From contig CM051458.1 in the NCBI GenBank assembly GCA_028274465.1, forward strand, positions 25,745,566-25,809,565: a DNA stretch of 64,000 nt. The letters run 5' to 3'. A model generated the notes under the pieces. It saw nothing but the letters and a program-made list of their open reading frames with translations. It was not told the origin of the DNA and did no database searches. Positions 59,001 through 64,000 of this stretch are shown in pieces (the stretch's first letter is position 1; each line of letters starts with the position of its first letter). The translations under genes were made by a program, and so were the position numbers. This DNA comes from Plantago ovata (lineage: Eukaryota; Streptophyta; Magnoliopsida; Lamiales; Plantaginaceae).

Positions 59001-62000
59001 TCCCTTGCTTCCTTAATGAGCAAGTTAAAGAGTCCATTGAAACTAACCTATCTATTGTGCTTACAAACTAGATGATTCATTCATCCACTTTCTATTGCTT
59101 TATGTAGATGAAAGATACAATGCCATGTAAAGAATGAGTTGTATGTATAGAACAACTACTAGATCACTAGATTAGTTAGATTGCTATTTAGAGTGTTCCA
59201 TTATATCCCTTTCCTCAAACATAGGAGAGAACTAACTACAAGTACTATAGCTGAAACTAACCTTTCCATTACCCTTACAAACTAGATTAGTTGTCTATTG
59301 ATTCATTCATTCACTTTCTATTGCATTAGGTAGATGAAAGATACAATCCCATGTAAAGAATGAGTTGTATGTCTTCCTTTATCTAGAACAACACTAGATC
59401 ACTAGATTAGTTAGATTGCTATATAGAGTGTTCCATTATGATATCCCTTTCCGCAAACATAGGAGAGAACTAACTACAAGTACTAGAGTTATATTACACA
59501 ATCAAATAAGAAGTTCCCTTGCTTCCTTAATGAGCAAGTTAAAGAGTCCATTGAAACTAACCTATCTATTGTGCTTACAAACTAGATGATTCATTCATCC
59601 ACTTTCTATTGCTTTATGTAGATGAAAGATACAATGCCATGTAAAGAATGAGTTGTATGTATAGAACAACTACTAGATCACTAGATTAGTTAGATTGCTA
59701 TTTAGAGTGTTCCATTATGATATCCCTTTCCTCAAACATAGGAGAGAACTAAGGACAAGTACTATAGCTGAAACTAACCTTTCCATTACCCTTACAAACT
59801 AGATTAGTTGTCTATTGATTCATTCATTCACTTTCTATTGCATTAGGTAGATGAAAGATACAATCCCATGTAAAGAATGAGTTGTATGTCTTCCCTTTAT
59901 CTAGAACAACAACTAGATCACTAGATTAGTTAGATTGCTATTTAGAGTGTTCCATTATGATTTCCCTTTCCTCAAACGTAGGAGAGAACTAACTACAAGT
60001 ACTAGAGTTATATACACAATCAAATAAGAAGTTCCCTTGCTTCCTTAATGAGCAAGTTAAAGAGTCCATTGAAACTAACCTATCTATTGTGCTTACAAAC
60101 AAGATGATTCATTCATCCACTTTCTATTGCTTTAGGTAGATGAAAGATACAATCCCATGTAAAGAATGAGTGTATGTCTTCCTTTATCTAGAACAACAAC
60201 TAGATCACTAGATTAGTTAGATTGCTATTTAGAGTGTTCCATTATGATTTCCCTTTCCTCAAACGTAGGAGAGAACTAACTACAAGTACTAGAGTTATAT
60301 ACACAATCAAATAAGAAGTTCCCTTGCTTCCTTAATGAGCAAGTTAAAGAGTCCATTGAAACTAACCTATCTATTGTGCTTACAAACTAGATGATTCATT
60401 CATCCACTTTCTATTGCTTTATGTAGATGAAAGATACAATGCCATGTAAAGAATGAGTTGTATGTATAGATCAACTACTAGATCACTAGATTAGTTAGAT
60501 TGCTATTTAGAGTGTTCCATTATGATATCCCTTTCCTCAAACATAGGAGAGAACTAACTACAAGTACTATAGCTGAAACTAACCTTTCCATTACCCTTAC
60601 AAACTAGATTAGTTGTCTATTGATTCATTCATTCACTTTCTATTGCTTTAGGTAGATGAAAGATACAATCCCATGTAAAGAATGAGTTGTATGTCTTCCC
60701 TTTATCTAGAACAACAACTAGATCACTAGATTAGTTAGATTGCTATTTAGAGTGTTCCATTATGATTTCCCTTTCCTCAAACGTAGGAGAGAACTAACTA
60801 CAAGTACTAGAGTTATATACACAATCAAATAAGAAGTTCCCTTGCTTCCTTAATGAGCAAGTTAAAGAGTCCATTGAAACTAACCTATCTATTGTGCTTA
60901 CAAACTAGATGATTCATTCATCCACTTTCTATTGCTTTATGTAGATGAAAGATACAATGCCATGTAAAGAATGAGTTGTATGTATAGAACAACTACTAGA
61001 TCACTAGATTAGTTAGATTGCTATTTAGAGTGTTCCATTATGATATCCCTTTCCTCAAACATAGGAGAGAATTAACTACAAGTACTATAGCTGAAACTAA
61101 CCTTTCCATTACCCTTACAAACTAGATTAGTTGTCTATTGATTCATTCATTCACTTTCTATTGCATTAGGTAGATGAAAGATACAATCCCATGTAAAGAA
61201 TGAGTTGTATGTCTTCCTTTATCTAGAACAACAACTAGATCACTAGATTAGTTAGATTGCTATTTAGAGTGTTCCATTATGATTTCCCTTTCCTCAAACG
61301 TAGGAGAGAACTAACTACAAGTACTAGAGTTATATACACAATCAAATAAGAAGTTCCCTTGCTTCCTTAATGAGCAAGTTAAAGAGTCCATTGAAACTAA
61401 CCTATCTATTGTGCTTACAAACTAGATGATTCATTCATCCACTTTCTATTGCTTTATGTAGATGAAAGATACAATGCCATGTAAAGAATGAGTTGTATGT
61501 ATAGAACAACTACTAGATCACTAGATTAGTTAGATTGCTATTTAGAGTGTTCCATTATGATATCCCTTTCCTCAAACATAGGAGAGAACTAACTACAAGT
61601 ACTATAGCTGAAACTAACCTTTCCATTACCCTTACAAACTAGATTAGTTTGTCTATTGATTCATTCATTCACTTTTATTGCATTAGGTAGATGAAAGATA
61701 CAATCCCATGTAAAGAATGAGTTGTATGTCTTCCCTTTATCTAGAACAACAACTAGATCACTAGATTAGTTAGATTGCTATTTAGAGTGTTCCATTATGA
61801 TTTCCCTTTCCTCAAACGTAGGAGAGAACTAACTACAAGTACTAGAGTTATATACACAATCAAATAAGAAGTTCCCTTGCTTCCTTAATGAGCAAGTTAA
61901 GAGTCCATTGAAACTAACCTATCTATTGTGCTTACAAACTAGATGATTCATTCATCCACTTTCTATTGCTTTATGTAGATGAAAGATACAATGCCATGTA

Positions 62001-64000
62001 AAGAATGAGTTGTATGTATAGATCAACTACTAGATCACTAGATTAGTTAGATTGCTATTTAGAGTGTTCCATTATGATATCCCTTTCCTCAAACATAGGA
62101 TAGAACTAACTACAAGTACTATAGCTGAAACTAACCTTTCCATTACCTTACAAACTAGATTAGTTGTCTATTGATTCATTCATTCACTTTCTATTGCATT
62201 AGGTAGATGAAAGATACAATCCCATGTAAAGAATGAGTTGTATGTCTTCCCTTTATCTAGAACAACAACTAGATCACTAGATTAGTTAGATTGCTATTTA
62301 GAGTGTTCCATTATGATTCCCTTTCCTCAAACGCAGGAGAGAGAGAACTAACTACACTATGTTATATACACAATCAAATAAGAAGTTCCCTTGCTTCCTT
62401 AATGAGCAAGTTAAAGAGTCCATTGAAACTAACCTATCTATTGTGCTTACAAACTAGATGATTCATTCATCCACTTTCTATTGCTTTATGTAGATGAAAG
62501 ATACAATGCCATGTAAAGAATGAGTTGTATGTATAGAACAACTACTAGATCACTAGATTAGTTAGATTCCTATTTAGAGTGTTCCATTATGATATCCCTT
62601 TCCTCAAACATAGGAGAGAATTAACTACAAGTACTATAGCTGAAACTAACCTTTCCATTACCCTTACAAACTAGATTATTTGTCTATTGATTCATTCATT
62701 CACTTTCTATTGCATTAGGTAGATGAAAGATACAATCCCATGTAAAGAATGAGTGTATGTCTTCCCTTTATCTACAACACAACTAGATCACTAGATTAGT
62801 TAGATTGCTATTAGAGTGTTCCATTATGATTTCCCTTTCCTCAAACAGGAGAGAACTAACTACAAGTACTAGAGTTATATACACAATCAAATAAGAAGTT
62901 CCCTTGCTTCCTTAATGAGCAAGTTAAAGAGTCCATTGAAACTAACCTATCTATTGTGCTTACAAACGAGATGATTCATTCATCCACTTTCTATTGCTTT
63001 ATGTAGATGAAAGATACAATGCCATGTAAAGAATGAGTTGTATGTATAGACAACTACTAGATCACTAGATTAGTTAGATTGCTATTTAGAGTGTTCCATT
63101 ATGATATCCCTTTCCTCAAACATAGGACAGAACTAACTACAAGTACTATAGCTGAAACTAACCTTTCCATTACCCTTACAAACTAGATTAGTTGTCTATT
63201 GATTCATTCATTCACTTCTATTGCATTAGGTAGATGAAAGATACAATCCCATGTAAAGAATGAGTTGTATGTCTTCCCTTTATCTAGAACAACAACTAGA
63301 TCACTAGATTAGTTAGATTGCTATATAGAGTGTTCCATTATGATATCCCTTTCCGCAAACATAGGAGAGAACCAACTACAAGTACTAGAGTTATATCACA
63401 ATCAAATAAGAAGTTCCCTTGCTTCCTTAATGAGCAAGTTAAAGAGTCCATTGAAACTAACCTATCTATTGTGCTTACAAACTAGATGATTCATTCATCC
63501 ACTTTCTATTGCTTTATGTAGATGAAAGATACAATGCCATGTAAAGAATGAGTTGTATGTATAGAACAACTACTAGATCACTAGATTAGTTAGATTCCTA
63601 TTTAGAGTGTTCCATTATGATATCCCTTTCCTCAAACATAGGAGAGAACTAACTACAAGTACTATAGCTGAAACTAACCTTTCCATTACCCTTACAAACT
63701 AGATTATTGTCTATTGATTCATTCATTCACTTTCTATTGCATTAGGTAGATGAAAGATACAATCCCATGTAAAGAATGAGTTGTATGTCTTCCCTTTATC
63801 TACAACAACAACTAGATCACTAGATTAGTTAGATTGCTATTTAGAGTGTTCCATTATGATTCCCTTTCCTCAAACGTAGGAGAGAACTAACTACAAGTAC
63901 TAGAGTTATATACACAATCAAATAAGAAGTTCCCTTGCTTCCTTAATGAGCAAGTTAAAGAGTCCATTGAAACTAACCTATCTATTGTGCTTACAAACTA
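44074..64000. repeat. Satellite array III, A-B dimers
   Basis: About 75 monomers, mainly alternating A (240 bp) and B (278 bp); for example B 60235-60512, A 60513-60752, B 60753-61030, a 518-bp dimer. B here has gagcaagttaaag, gtccattgaaac and ttctattgctttatg, unlike array II. Some units are B/A hybrids: a B-type 5' half, 'aaacaagatgattc', then an A-type tail 'gcattaggtagatg' with 'aatgagtgtatg' (44510, 46340, 49220, 51060, 53940, 57610). A rare B variant with gttttatacgcaatcg recurs near 47671, 52388 and 56064 as part of longer duplicated blocks. The array continues past the window. No gene or other element is seen. Confidence 0.95.

Overview
This is a repeat-only stretch of a plant (probably eudicot) nuclear genome. 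I see no host gene. About 40 kb is one AT-rich satellite with two related monomers: A (239-240 bp) and B (about 278 bp). The rest is nested retrotransposons: L1-type LINEs with a C-terminal RNase H domain, as described in plant L1 elements, and Ty1/copia LTR retrotransposons. Such a mix is typical of pericentromeric or centromeric plant heterochromatin. The species cannot be named from the sequence.

Layout. 1-3798: A-only satellite. 3799-6531: 5'-truncated LINE 'a', full of single-base indels, with an 11-bp target-site duplication (TSD). 6535-6579: satellite remnant, then a 100-N gap (6580-6679). 6680-15460: satellite of A monomers with occasional B, broken at 14224-14395 by a small LINE/LTR chimera. 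15461-15543 and 32648-36321: the two halves of LINE 'b', whose RT-zinc finger-RNase H reading frame is intact. Between the halves lies a 17.1-kb copia-derived block. It holds a minus-strand element with an intact 1419-codon gag-pol (16202-20461), a 683-bp perfect inverted repeat, a full 2-kb LTR (22493-25501), a decayed second gag-pol (25516-29540) and its long leader (to 32647). Inside that block sit LINEs 'c' (23606-24595), 'd' (28764-28986, minus) and 'e' (30079-30924). 36322-43973: satellite with a 7-monomer, 1713-bp higher-order repeat (HOR). 43974-44073: a second 100-N gap. 44074-64000: a different satellite subfamily, mostly A-B dimers of about 518 bp.

History read from the junctions. 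The HOR already existed when LINE b inserted into its fifth monomer, and the HOR phase continues exactly on the far side. The copia block then entered LINE b at a 16-bp perfect palindrome, leaving a 45-bp duplication and no LTR termini at its edges. The LINE/LTR junction was later copied into the array 1237 bp upstream. Younger LINEs landed in the copia DNA.

The most notable signals are: two hairpins in the LINE 3' UTR supported by compensatory changes between copies; a four-unit hairpin array, also with compensatory changes, in the copia leader; the 45-bp-flanked composite insertion; the perfect inverted repeat next to the primer-binding position; and the phased HOR across the insertion. All comparisons were made by eye within this window.
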